A stretch of 64,000 nt of DNA, from contig NZ_GL890985.1 of the NCBI RefSeq assembly GCF_000212815.1, positions 516,045 to 580,044 on the forward strand, in the 5' to 3' direction. The position numbers and the translations under genes are program-made. Below the pieces are notes generated by a model that searched no databases, was not told the origin of the DNA, and saw only the letters and a program-made list of their open reading frames with translations. Source of the DNA: Streptococcus sanguinis SK49 (lineage in GTDB: Bacteria; Bacillota; Bacilli; Lactobacillales; Streptococcaceae). Positions 1-8,552 of this stretch are shown here, piece after piece. How positions within the stretch are numbered: the stretch's first letter is position 1; each line of letters opens with the position of its first letter.

Positions 1-1014
1 ACAACTGAAAATACAGGAACAGCAGATCCAGAAAAATTGTCTCAAGCGCAAGCTGCCTATGATTCAGCTCTAGTAGCTAATAATGAAGCGAAAGCGAATA
101 AGGAGGAAGCGCAATCGGCTTATGACAAAGCTCAATTAGCTGCTACTCAAGCCCAGTCAGCCTTTGAGGAAGCTAGTCAAACGCCATTGGATGTTTCACA
201 GGCTCAAAAAGATGTAGAAGATACAGAGAAGCAACTAGCAGCTGATAAAGATGCTTTAATTCAAGCTCAAGAAGTTGTTAATAATATAGATGGCGATAGA
301 AGTAAGAAAGAGGAAGAACTTGCTAAAGCTGAGGCAGAACTTACTGCCGCTCAAAATAATTTAGTACAGGCTCAGGATGAAATTTCTAAAAAACAAAAAG
401 AATTAGAAAAAGCCCAGTCAGCTGTAGCTGCTGCGACTGAAAAACGTGATTCCGCTCAAGCGGAGCTTTCTAAAGCTCAATCATCTTTGGAAGAAGCGAA
501 GAAAAATTTGGCTAATTTAGAGCAAGCGGAAGAAAACCTCTCCAAGGCAAAGGCTGCTCTTGATATTGCGAAGCAAGAAGTTTCAAAAGCAGAAGCTGTT
601 CAAGCAGCTGCTAGAAAACGATTGGTAGAGCTAAAAGCGGCTCAGGCAGCTGCCCAAGCGACCTACGATCGTTTATCTGCTCAGCTAAATTCTCAAAAGG
701 CACAGGAGCGTGATGACCATTATAGAAGAATTTTGGACCAAACTGAGAAAAATTTAGAATCGCAAGCCCAATCAAAACAGCAAAGTTTAGATTCAAATAA
801 TTTGAATGATCCGCAAATCTTATCAATGAAAGATAAAAAATCTGAAGGAGAGATTCAAATCTTATCTAGAAGACAGGATCATTCAAACGTTTCTAACAAG
901 TATATTCTACCGAATACAGGTATGAAGCTATCAATTTTGAATCAGATTAGTGGGATTATTCTTATTTCTGCTAGTTTTATATTATTTAGCTGGAAAAAAA
1001 GAGAGGAAAAATAA
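1..1014 (+). CDS. LPXTG-anchored coiled-coil surface protein, 3' part only
   Basis: The reading frame is already open at base 1, so only the last 337 residues of a larger gene are present. Most of it is Ala/Gln/Glu/Lys-rich with heptad-like spacing, which suggests a long coiled-coil stalk. The C-terminus is a complete sortase signal: LPNTG (codons at 907-921), a hydrophobic segment of about 20 residues, and a WKKREEK tail. Sortase A would therefore attach it to peptidoglycan. The composition resembles stalks of streptococcal surface-exclusion (SEC10/PgrA-like) or other adhesin-like wall proteins, but the functional N-terminus lies outside the window, so I do not name it. A palindromic terminator overlaps its stop codon. 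Confidence 0.85.
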   Translation, partial: TTENTGTADPEKLSQAQAAYDSALVANNEAKANKEEAQSAYDKAQLAATQAQSAFEEASQTPLDVSQAQKDVEDTEKQLAADKDALIQAQEVVNNIDGDRSKKEEELAKAEAELTAAQNNLVQAQDEISKKQKELEKAQSAVAAATEKRDSAQAELSKAQSSLEEAKKNLANLEQAEENLSKAKAALDIAKQEVSKAEAVQAAARKRLVELKAAQAAAQATYDRLSAQLNSQKAQERDDHYRRILDQTEKNLESQAQSKQQSLDSNNLNDPQILSMKDKKSEGEIQILSRRQDHSNVSNKYILPNTGMKLSILNQISGIILISASFILFSWKKREEK

Positions 1015-1038
1015 AAACAGTCAATTGACTGTTTTTTC
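1013..1038 (+). terminator. Intrinsic terminator of the LPXTG gene
   Basis: The arm AAAAACAGTCA meets its reverse complement with almost no loop and is followed by a T run. It overlaps the stop codon and may work in both directions. Confidence 0.8.
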
Positions 1039-1123
1039 TCTCTATAAAAGCTAAGAAAGGTCAAATAAAAGGTTTATAAAGTAGTGATTTTATAGAATTG
1101 TATGTAATTGTTTTTCAATAAAA

Positions 1124-1138
1124 AATTTTCAGATAATT
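1124..1138 (+). promoter_or_regulatory. CodY box upstream of codY
   Basis: AATTTTCAGATAATT matches the CodY consensus AATTTTCWGAAAATT at 14 of 15 positions. It ends just before the codY -35 element at 1140, so bound CodY should block its own promoter. The match is seen in the sequence; autoregulation is inferred from known CodY biology. Confidence 0.75.
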
Positions 1139-1139
1139 A

Positions 1140-1168
1140 TTGAAATTTTACTGCTTTTATGTTACAAT
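1140..1168 (+). promoter_or_regulatory. codY promoter
   Basis: TTGAAA (1140-1145), a 17-base spacer and TACAAT (1163-1168), with a TGn extension before the -10. It lies 26 bases upstream of the codY start. Confidence 0.75.
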
Positions 1169-1194
1169 GAAGCTAATAAATATGAGGTAATAAT

Positions 1195-1983
1195 ATGGCC
1201 GATTTACTAGAAAAAACACGAAAAATTACGTCTATTCTGAAACGCTCGGAAGAGCAGATGCAGGAAGATTTGCCCTATAATGCTATTACGCGTCAGTTGG
1301 CTGATATTATCCACTGCAATGCCTGTATTATCAATAGCAAGGGACGTCTACTAGGCTATTTCATGCGCTATAAGACCAATAATGACCGTGTAGAAGCTTT
1401 TTTCCAAGATAAGAATTTCCCAGAGGAGTATGTCCAAGAAGCCAATCTGGTTTATGAAACGGAGGCTAATCTGCCAGTTACGCATGATTTGACGATTTTT
1501 CCGGTAGAGACCAAGGATGATTTTCCAGATGGCCTGACTACTATTGCTCCCATCCATGTTTCAGGGATTCGTTTGGGCTCATTGATTATCTGGCGCAATG
1601 ACAAGGAATTTGCGGACGATGATCTGATTTTGGTTGAGATTGCCAGCACAGTGGTTGGTATCCAGCTGCTTAACTTCCAGCGGGAAGAGGATGAGAAAAA
1701 TATCCGCCGCCGGACAGCAGTGACCATGGCAGTCAATACCCTGTCTTACTCAGAACTGAGAGCTGTTTCAGCAATTTTGGGCGAGCTCAATGGCAATGAA
1801 GGCCAGCTGACTGCATCTGTTATTGCTGATCGCATTGGGATTACCCGTTCAGTGATTGTTAATGCCTTGCGCAAGCTGGAAAGTGCTGGGATTATTGAAA
1901 GCCGCTCGCTGGGGATGAAAGGAACTTATTTGAAAGTTCTTATTCCGGATGTCTTTGATGAAATTAAAAAGAGGGACTATTAA
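1195..1983 (+). CDS. codY: CodY, GTP and branched-chain amino-acid sensing global regulator
   Basis: CodY represses, and sometimes activates, amino-acid uptake, biosynthesis and colonisation genes in low-GC Gram-positives when isoleucine, leucine or valine (and GTP in some species) are plentiful. The 262-residue protein has full family length: an N-terminal GAF ligand domain (about 1-155), a linker helix, and a winged helix-turn-helix near residues 200-250 containing the [24 protein letters not shown] segment. The ATG at 1195 follows GAGGTAATAAT. The stop codon overlaps the ATG of the nicotinamidase gene by one base, so the two are translationally coupled. A near-perfect CodY box sits at its promoter. 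Confidence 0.97.
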
Positions 1984-2540
1984 TGGCTAAAGCACTAATT
2001 TCCATTGATTATACAGTTGATTTTGTCGCAGATGAGGGCAAGTTGACAGCAGGAGCGCCCGCTCAGGCAATTTCTGAAGCCATTGCTCAAGTGACTGAGG
2101 CAGCTTTTGACCGAGGCGATTATATCTTCTTTGCTATTGATGCCCATGATGAGAATGATGCCTTTCATCCTGAGAGCAAGCTGTTTCCGCTTCATAACAT
2201 CATAGGAACTAGCGGTCGCAATCTTTATGGCCCTTTGGCTGATTTTTATGACAAGCATCAAGCAGACTCTCGGGTCTTTTGGATGGATAAGCGCCATTAT
2301 TCTGCTTTTTCTGGTACGGATTTAGATATCCGCCTGCGGGAAAGAAAGGTAGATACGGTTATTTTGACAGGGGTCTTGACGGATATTTGCGTCTTGCATA
2401 CAGCGATTGATGCCTATAATCTTGGTTATCAGATTCAGGTGGTAGAGCCAGCTGTGGCTTCTCTGTCAGAGGAAAATCACAAATTTGCCTTAAACCACTT
2501 GCAAAATGTCTTGGGTTCGACTATAATAGATACAATTTAA
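1983..2540 (+). CDS. pncA: Nicotinamidase / isochorismatase-family hydrolase
   Basis: This 185-residue cysteine hydrolase probably converts nicotinamide to nicotinate for NAD salvage. The catalytic triad is readable as Asp9 (ISIDYTVDF), Lys103 (MDKRHYSAF) and Cys136 (GVLTDICVLH). Asp53, His55 and His62 form the expected metal site. The start ATG shares its A with the codY stop codon (TAATG). This codY-pncA pairing is familiar in streptococci and suggests co-transcription from the CodY-controlled promoter. The 3' end appears to carry the promoter for the following T-box leader. The amidase family is certain; nicotinamide as substrate is inferred from the motif pattern and length. Confidence 0.9.
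   Translation: MAKALISIDYTVDFVADEGKLTAGAPAQAISEAIAQVTEAAFDRGDYIFFAIDAHDENDAFHPESKLFPLHNIIGTSGRNLYGPLADFYDKHQADSRVFWMDKRHYSAFSGTDLDIRLRERKVDTVILTGVLTDICVLHTAIDAYNLGYQIQVVEPAVASLSEENHKFALNHLQNVLGSTIIDTI
2499..2527 (+). promoter_or_regulatory. Promoter of the T-box/aspS transcript
   Basis: TTGCAA (2499-2504), a 17-base spacer and TATAAT (2522-2527). It sits inside the last codons of pncA and would start transcription just before the T-box leader. Confidence 0.6.
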
Positions 2541-2544
2541 GAGT

Positions 2545-2760
2545 AAAAGAGAAGCAGAGTAGGCTTGCTGACTTGCACAGAGAGTGCTGATAGCTGAGAG
2601 CAGCACCAAGAAAGCAAAAACCGAAGAACATGTTTCGTAATCTTTTGTGTGATTAAGCACAAACGTCGCTCACGTTACGAGCTCAGAGGCTGCCTTTTAG
2701 GGCGGCGAATAACAGTGGTACCACGGCTTTCGTCTGTTTCATAGACGAAAGCTTTTTATT
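2545..2760 (+). promoter_or_regulatory. T-box riboswitch leader controlling the AspRS gene
   Basis: The order of elements is that of a T-box. An AGTA loop-E element lies near 2558, followed by a k-turn-like segment and a specifier region (GAAGAACATG at 2633-2642). The conserved T-box AACAGTGGTACCACGG is at 2711-2726. A terminator hairpin follows, GCTTTCGTCT pairing with AGACGAAAGC (2726-2752), then a T run. Uncharged tRNA would pair with the specifier and with TGGT (2716-2719), opening read-through into the synthetase gene. The specifier could be AAC (Asn, 2637-2639) or GAA (Glu, 2636-2638 shifted by one); I cannot settle which. Confidence 0.85.
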
Positions 2761-2851
2761 TTGCAGTAGGTCAAGTGAAGACGATGGGGAAGTATAGCTA
2801 ATATCCTGAACAACAGGGCGGAGCTACAAATTGATTTGAGAGGGAAAGAAC

Positions 2852-4588
2852 ATGAAAGAAATTTTTATCGGAAACTATGGTTTAGAGCAAGTCGGACAGA
2901 CCATGACCGCGACTGGCTGGGTAGCCAATATCCGCAATCACGGCAAACTAGCCTTTATTGAGTTGCGGGACCGCGAGGGCTTGCTTCAGGTCTTCGTTGG
3001 CGGTGAGATTGAAGATTTTGCCAAGCTGGAAGACATTGGCAAAGAGGATGTTATTGCAGTGACAGGACAAGTCGTTCAGCGGGAAGAGCGTTTTGTCAAC
3101 AAGTCCATCAAGTCTGGTCAGGTTGAGCTGAGGGCAGAGAAGATTGAGGTTATTGCTAGCAGTAAGACCCTGCCTTTTGAGCTGGACCAGCATGCTCATA
3201 CAGGGGAAGACCTGCGTCAGAAATACCGCTACCTGGACTTGCGGCGTGAGAAGATGACACATAACCTCAAACTGCGTCACCAGGTCACCTCAACCATTCG
3301 GGAATATTTGAATGGTTTGGACTTTTTGGAAGTCGAGACGCCTTATCTGACTAAGTCAACACCTGAAGGAGCTAGGGATTTCTTGGTTCCTAGTCGGGTC
3401 TTTAAAAATCAATTCTACGCGCTGCCTCAGAGCCCACAGATGCTCAAGCAGTTGCTGATGGGAGCTGGCCTCGAGCGCTATTATCAGATTGTTCGTTGTT
3501 TCCGTGACGAAGATTTGCGGGGAGACCGTCAGCCAGAGTTTACCCAGGTGGATTTGGAGCTGAGTTTTGCTAACGAGGAAGAAATCCGAGCTCTGGTTGA
3601 AGCTATGCTCAAGGCTGTCGTCAAGAAAACTCATGGTTTAGAGTTGACAGAAGATTTTCCAACTATCAGCTATGAAGAGGCTATGAGCCGTTTTGGCTCT
3701 GATAAGCCAGATACACGCTTTGGATTAGAGCTGAAGAGTTTGACAGATTTGTGCCAGTCCAATGATTCGCTTCTCATCAAGAAAGCTTTGGACAACCAAG
3801 AGGAAGTGATGGGAATCTGTGTGCCCGATGCGGCTAGCGCTTTTAGCAAGAAACAGCTCAGTCATTTTTACCAGGAAATGAAGGAACTTGGCTGCAGTCG
3901 TTTCGCCAGTCTAAAGGTTGGAAATGGCCAGTTAGTTGGTGATTTGGCTAGTACCTTTGAAGCTGAAAGTCAGGAGTTGCTGGAACGTTTTGAGACCAAG
4001 GATGGAGATTTGATTCTGCTAGTCATGGCTAAGAAGCGTCGGGCTCAGGAAGCTTTGGGACATTTGCGCATAGAAGTCGCAAAAGCTTTGGATTTGATTG
4101 ACCCGAGTCTGCTTCATTTCCTCTGGGTTGTGGGTTGGCCGCTGCTGGAGTGGAATGAAGACCAAAACCGCTATCAAGCCATGCACCATCCTTTCACACA
4201 GGGCATCTTTGAAGATGGACAAGAGCCAGACCAATTCCGTAGCCATGCCTACGACATCGTCTTGAATGGCTATGAAATCGGCGGTGGGAGTCTACGGATT
4301 CATGACCGGAAGGCTCAGGAAGCGATGTTTGAGCTATTGGGCATGAGCCGAGAAGACTATGAGCGGGACTTTGGTTTCTTCCTAGAAGCCTTAGAATACG
4401 GCTTCCCACCACACGGCGGTTTGGCTCTAGGCTTAGATCGCTTGGTTATGATTTTGGCTGGGGAAGAAAATATCCGACAAGTCATCGCTTTTCCCAAAAA
4501 TGGTACTGGCTTTGATCCTATGCTGGAAAGTCCGAGTTTGGTTGACCAAAGACAGCTCAAAGAACTGCATTTGGAATTGAAGAATTAG
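2852..4588 (+). CDS. aspS: Aspartyl-tRNA synthetase, divergent (second-type) paralogue
   Basis: This class II synthetase attaches aspartate to tRNA. The 578-residue protein has an N-terminal OB-fold anticodon-binding domain (about 1-105), motif 2 with a FRDEDLRGDRQPEFTQ core, an inserted domain, and motif 3 near the C-terminus (GLALGLDRLVM). The N-terminus differs clearly from the usual streptococcal AspRS that I remember, so this is probably the second copy. A T-box leader precedes it and gatCAB follows about 200 bases downstream. That arrangement suggests a non-discriminating enzyme that charges tRNA-Asn with Asp for amidation by GatCAB. The AspRS fold is certain; the tRNA specificity is inferred. 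Confidence 0.9.
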   Translation: MKEIFIGNYGLEQVGQTMTATGWVANIRNHGKLAFIELRDREGLLQVFVGGEIEDFAKLEDIGKEDVIAVTGQVVQREERFVNKSIKSGQVELRAEKIEVIASSKTLPFELDQHAHTGEDLRQKYRYLDLRREKMTHNLKLRHQVTSTIREYLNGLDFLEVETPYLTKSTPEGARDFLVPSRVFKNQFYALPQSPQMLKQLLMGAGLERYYQIVRCFRDEDLRGDRQPEFTQVDLELSFANEEEIRALVEAMLKAVVKKTHGLELTEDFPTISYEEAMSRFGSDKPDTRFGLELKSLTDLCQSNDSLLIKKALDNQEEVMGICVPDAASAFSKKQLSHFYQEMKELGCSRFASLKVGNGQLVGDLASTFEAESQELLERFETKDGDLILLVMAKKRRAQEALGHLRIEVAKALDLIDPSLLHFLWVVGWPLLEWNEDQNRYQAMHHPFTQGIFEDGQEPDQFRSHAYDIVLNGYEIGGGSLRIHDRKAQEAMFELLGMSREDYERDFGFFLEALEYGFPPHGGLALGLDRLVMILAGEENIRQVIAFPKNGTGFDPMLESPSLVDQRQLKELHLELKN

Positions 4589-4606
4589 CCTGAAATATGG
4601 TAAAAT
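4577..4606 (+). promoter_or_regulatory. Possible promoter of gatCAB
   Basis: TTGAAG (4577-4582), an 18-base spacer and TAAAAT (4601-4606), overlapping the aspS 3' end. It would give a leader of about 180 bases before gatC. I see no obvious terminator between aspS and gatC, so read-through from the T-box transcript is also likely. Confidence 0.4.
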
Positions 4607-4791
4607 GAAATGATGCGAATTCCTGAAGAATGGCAGGAAGAAGCTGAAGAAAAGAGCTAGCGGATAGCAAATAAATGAGCGTCCCTAGCTTGTCAAAGTA
4701 AAGGTGAGCTGAAGCTTGGAAATAAAGATGTCATCTAGAAATTGTTATTTTCAGTCGCTAAAGCTCACATATCTTATGAAAGGAATCAGAG

Positions 4792-5094
4792 ATGAAGATT
4801 ACTCAAGAAGAAGTAAGTCACGTTGCTAAGCTGTCAAAACTGGCTTTCTCACCAGAAGAAACGGCTGAGTTTGCGACGACCTTAACCAAGATTGTTGACA
4901 TGGTCGAATTACTCAATGAAGTGGATACGGAGGGTGTACCTTTCACTTCCAATGTAGCTGCCAATATCAACTATATGCGAGAAGATGTGGCTCAGCTGGG
5001 CTGGAACCGGGAAGAACTTTTCCAAAATGTACCTGAAAAAGAGCGGGGCTACATCAAAGTGCCTGCCATCCTAGATGACGGAGGAGATGCCTAA
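4792..5094 (+). CDS. gatC: GatC subunit of Asp-tRNA(Asn)/Glu-tRNA(Gln) amidotransferase
   Basis: GatC is the small subunit that wraps around and stabilises the GatA-GatB interface in the GatCAB complex. This 100-residue protein has full family length. It starts with the typical [21 protein letters not shown] segment and ends with a short hydrophilic tail (ILDDGGDA). GAAAGGAATCAG precedes the ATG. Its TAA overlaps the gatA ATG by one base, which implies translational coupling and stoichiometric production. Together with GatA and GatB it corrects misacylated Glu-tRNA(Gln), and possibly Asp-tRNA(Asn) made by the adjacent AspRS. Confidence 0.96.
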   Translation: MKITQEEVSHVAKLSKLAFSPEETAEFATTLTKIVDMVELLNEVDTEGVPFTSNVAANINYMREDVAQLGWNREELFQNVPEKERGYIKVPAILDDGGDA

Positions 5095-6560
5095 TGACTT
5101 TTAATCACAAGACCGTTGAAGAGTTGCATGATTTGCTGGTCAAGAAAGAAATTTCTGCGGTAGAGTTAACTCAGGCAACTTTGGCAGATATCAAGGAACG
5201 TGAAGCAGCAGTGGATAGCTTCATTACTGTCAGCGAAGAGGAGGCTTTGGCTCAGGCTGAGGCTCTGGATGTTAAGGGCATTGATGCGGACAATCTTATG
5301 AGCGGAATTCCGCTGGCAGTTAAGGACAATATCTCAACCAAGGGAATGTTGACGACGGCTGCTTCTAAGATACTCTACAATTACAAGCCGATTTTCGATG
5401 CGACTAGCGTAGAGAAGCTTTACGGTAAGGATATGATTATCGTTGGGAAGACCAACATGGATGAGTTTGCCATGGGTGGTTCTAGCGAAAACTCTTACTT
5501 TAAGACGACTAAGAATGCTTGGGACAGCAGCAAGGTTCCTGGTGGATCATCTGGTGGTTCAGCGACAGCTGTTGCCTCTGGTCAGGTTCGTCTGTCACTG
5601 GGTTCAGATACGGGTGGTTCTATTCGTCAACCGGCTTCCTTTAACGGTGTAGTCGGCCTCAAGCCAACCTACGGTCGGGTTTCTCGTTTTGGTCTCATTG
5701 CTTTTGGTTCTTCTTTAGATCAGATTGGACCTTTCTCTCAGACAGTTAAGGAAAATGCCCAGCTTTTGAATGTTATTTCTGGTAATGATCCTAAGGACTC
5801 TACATCATCACAAGAAGCAGTACCAGACTTTACCAGCAAGATTGGCCAAGACATCAAGGGCATGAAGATTGCCCTGCCTAAGGAATACATGGGTGAGGGA
5901 ATTGATAGTAAGGTCAAGGAAACAATTTTAGCAGCAGCGAAGCACTTGGAAAGTCTAGGAGCTATCGTTGAAGAAGTCAGTCTGCCCCACAGCAAGTACG
6001 GCGTGGCTGTTTACTATATCATTGCTTCTTCTGAAGCCAGCTCTAACCTGCAGCGTTTTGACGGTATTCGCTATGGCTACCGCGCAGAAGGCATTGAAAA
6101 TCTAGAAGATGTCTATGTCAAATCTCGCAGTGAAGGCTTTGGTGAAGAGGTGAAACGCCGCATCATGCTGGGAACTTTCAGTCTGTCATCTGGTTACTAC
6201 GATGCCTACTTCAAGAAAGCTGGTCAGGTTCGGACCTTGATTATGCAGGATTTTGCCAAGGTTTTTGAAAAATATGATTTGATCTTAGGTCCAACTGCAC
6301 CAACTGTAGCTTATGACTTGGGCAGTCAAAACCAAGATCCAGTGGCCATGTATCTGGCTGACCTGTTGACCATTCCAGTCAATCTGGCTGGCCTGCCAGG
6401 TATTTCAATCCCAGCTGGCTTTGTAGATGGTCTTCCTGTTGGCCTGCAGCTGATTGGGAACCACTTCGATGAAGCGACCATCTATCAGACAGCGGCAGCA
6501 TTTGAAGCAACGACTGACTACCACAAACAGCAGCCAGTTATCTTTGGAGGTGAAAAATAA
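5094..6560 (+). CDS. gatA: GatA, amidase subunit of GatCAB
   Basis: GatA hydrolyses glutamine (or asparagine) to release ammonia, which passes to the GatB active site. The 488-residue protein carries the complete amidase-signature Ser-cisSer-Lys triad: Lys77 in LAVKDN, Ser152 in the GGSSGGS loop and Ser176 in TGGSIRQPA. Length and motif spacing are normal. It overlaps gatC and gatB by one base on each side (TAATG), so the three subunits are translated as a coupled unit. Nothing suggests damage. Confidence 0.97.
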   Translation: MTFNHKTVEELHDLLVKKEISAVELTQATLADIKEREAAVDSFITVSEEEALAQAEALDVKGIDADNLMSGIPLAVKDNISTKGMLTTAASKILYNYKPIFDATSVEKLYGKDMIIVGKTNMDEFAMGGSSENSYFKTTKNAWDSSKVPGGSSGGSATAVASGQVRLSLGSDTGGSIRQPASFNGVVGLKPTYGRVSRFGLIAFGSSLDQIGPFSQTVKENAQLLNVISGNDPKDSTSSQEAVPDFTSKIGQDIKGMKIALPKEYMGEGIDSKVKETILAAAKHLESLGAIVEEVSLPHSKYGVAVYYIIASSEASSNLQRFDGIRYGYRAEGIENLEDVYVKSRSEGFGEEVKRRIMLGTFSLSSGYYDAYFKKAGQVRTLIMQDFAKVFEKYDLILGPTAPTVAYDLGSQNQDPVAMYLADLLTIPVNLAGLPGISIPAGFVDGLPVGLQLIGNHFDEATIYQTAAAFEATTDYHKQQPVIFGGEK

Positions 6561-7993
6561 TGAACTTTGAAACAGTTATCGGACTGGAAGTCCATGTTGA
6601 ATTGAAGACCAATTCAAAAATTTTCTCACCGGCTCCAGCTCACTTCGGTGAAGATCCCAATGCCAACACCAATATCATTGACTGGTCTTTCCCTGGTGTT
6701 CTGCCTGTTATGAACAAGGGTGTCATTGACTACGGTATCAAGGCTGCTCTGGCTTTGAACATGGACATTCACCAAAAAATGCACTTTGACCGCAAGAATT
6801 ACTTCTATCCGGACAATCCAAAAGCTTATCAAATTTCTCAGTTTGATGAGCCGATTGGCTACAATGGTTGGATTGAGATTGAGCTAGAAGACGGCACGAC
6901 CAAGAAAATCCGTATCGAGCGGGCCCACTTGGAAGAAGATGCCGGAAAGAATACCCACGGCAGTGACGGCTACTCTTATGTGGACCTCAACCGCCAAGGG
7001 GTGCCGCTGATTGAGATTGTATCAGAAGCGGATATGCGCAGTCCAGAAGAAGCTTATGCCTATCTGACTGCCCTCAAGGAAATCATCCAGTACACGGGCA
7101 TTTCGGATGTCAAGATGGAAGAGGGTTCCATGCGGGTGGATGCCAATATTTCTATCCGTCCTTACGGTCAGGAAGAATTTGGTACCAAGACTGAGCTGAA
7201 AAACCTTAACTCCTTCAACTTTGTCCGCAAGGGTCTGGCATTTGAGGAAAAGCGCCAAGCTGAAATCCTACGCAGCGGTGGTCAAATTCGTCAGGAAACC
7301 CGTCGTTATGACGAAGCAACTGGCGAAACCCTGCTCATGCGGGTTAAGGAAGGTTCAGCGGACTACCGTTACTTCCCAGAGCCTGATCTACCTATCTTTG
7401 AGATTGAGGATGCTTGGATTGAGCAAGTACGCAGTAGCTTGCCAGCCTTTCCAAAAGAGCGCCGAGCTAAGTATGTGGGCGATTACGGTCTGTCTGACTA
7501 CGATGCTAAGCAGCTGACAGCGACGAAGGCTGTGTCAGACTTCTTTGAAGCAGCTCTTGCAGCAGGTGGTGATGCTAAGGCTGTCTCTAACTGGCTCCAA
7601 GGGGAAGTGGCTCAATACCTCAATGCCGAAGGCAAGACCATCTCTGAGATTGAGCTGACACCTGAGAACCTGACTGAAATGATTGCATTGATTTCAGACG
7701 GAACGATTTCTTCTAAGATTGCTAAGAAGGTCTTTGTCCATCTAGCTAAAAACGGTGGCTCTGCCAAGGAATATGTGCAGAAAGCAGGCCTGATTCAAAT
7801 CTCAGACCCAGCCCAGCTTCTTCCAATCATCCAAGAAGTATTTGCCAACAATGAAAAAGCTATTAATGACTATAAGGGCGGCAATAAGAATGCGGCTAAA
7901 TCCCTGATCGGTCAATTGATGAAGGCTACTAAGGGGCAAGCCAACCCACAAGTAGCGCAAAAACTGCTTAATGAAGAGTTGGAGAAATTATAG
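6560..7993 (+). CDS. gatB: GatB, tRNA-binding/transamidation subunit of GatCAB
   Basis: GatB phosphorylates the misacylated Glu-tRNA(Gln) or Asp-tRNA(Asn) side chain and adds ammonia delivered from GatA. The 477-residue protein opens with the family hallmark [15 protein letters not shown] and contains the cradle segment [16 protein letters not shown] ([15 protein letters not shown]). It ends with the YqeY-like helical tail that binds the tRNA elbow ([16 protein letters not shown]). The ATG overlaps the gatA stop codon. It is the last gene of the unit; a strong terminator follows at 8005. Confidence 0.97.
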   Translation: MNFETVIGLEVHVELKTNSKIFSPAPAHFGEDPNANTNIIDWSFPGVLPVMNKGVIDYGIKAALALNMDIHQKMHFDRKNYFYPDNPKAYQISQFDEPIGYNGWIEIELEDGTTKKIRIERAHLEEDAGKNTHGSDGYSYVDLNRQGVPLIEIVSEADMRSPEEAYAYLTALKEIIQYTGISDVKMEEGSMRVDANISIRPYGQEEFGTKTELKNLNSFNFVRKGLAFEEKRQAEILRSGGQIRQETRRYDEATGETLLMRVKEGSADYRYFPEPDLPIFEIEDAWIEQVRSSLPAFPKERRAKYVGDYGLSDYDAKQLTATKAVSDFFEAALAAGGDAKAVSNWLQGEVAQYLNAEGKTISEIELTPENLTEMIALISDGTISSKIAKKVFVHLAKNGGSAKEYVQKAGLIQISDPAQLLPIIQEVFANNEKAINDYKGGNKNAAKSLIGQLMKATKGQANPQVAQKLLNEELEKL

Positions 7994-8004
7994 AAATAAG
8001 TAGA

Positions 8005-8030
8005 AAACCAGCCGTGAGGCTGGTTTTTGT
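8005..8030 (+). terminator. Intrinsic terminator after gatB
   Basis: AACCAGCC, loop GTGA, GGCTGGTT, then a T run. It closes the aspS-gatCAB region and separates it from the accessory island. Confidence 0.85.
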
Positions 8031-8054
8031 TGTGTAGAAATTAAAAAAATAGCA

Positions 8055-8539
8055 ATGATGATGTTATTAGGAGAGAATGGGATGATTATGTTAGCTGGAT
8101 GTAGTTAAAATAGTAGTCAAAAATTTATTGAAGGGAAGGCAGTTGAGCTCAGCAAGTTCTAACCAACAGAAAATTTGGAAGACCTGTTTGATAAGTTTCC
8201 GAGTTGGTTTAGTATTTGGAGTGAAGATCTTTATGATGACAAGGAAAGGGAGGGGTACTTGTTCCAATCTGTAAAGTTAAAAGGTAATATTGAGACTCAA
8301 AGAATTACTGGGACTATTTATGGAAGAAAGTAACTATTGATAATGATAAAGAACATACATAAATACTCTATGAAGGTGAAATTGTTTATCAAGATGGGAT
8401 GATTCAATTGAAGCCTCTTTAGGTAAATGTAACGATAAGGAATCCTAAACGATTGCTACAAGAATTTACGATTAATAGAGACGTCTTATCAAAATTAAAA
8501 ATTGGCGTGAAAAGTTATAGTATTGGAATACATAAATAA
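8055..8539 (+). pseudogene. Decayed small lipoprotein gene, possibly a lost immunity lipoprotein
   Basis: Conceptual translation from 8055 gives a short lipoprotein-like N-terminus with a lipobox (MLAGC). It is interrupted by stop codons soon after the lipobox, again about 20 codons later, and after TIYGRK. The reading then continues only after a frame change (DNDKEH..., ILYEGEIVYQDG..., NPKRLLQEFTINRDVLSK...) with two more stops, ending at 8539. At least four stops and one frameshift show it is not functional. Its place directly before a lipase-toxin-like gene is where an immunity lipoprotein could sit (TilA in the S. aureus TslA system is a lipoprotein). The immunity role is inference; homology was not tested. 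Confidence 0.65.
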
Positions 8540-8552
8540 TATGAGGTAAAAA

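Noticed and set aside
1..900. Tandem DNA repeats in the LPXTG protein gene
   Set aside because: The protein is Ala/Gln/Glu-rich with heptad character, but I see no exact DNA repeat unit.
4610..4660. Short frame MMRIPEEWQEEAEEKS between aspS and gatC as a leader peptide
   Set aside because: No ribosome site is seen and no regulatory codon run is present; likely chance.
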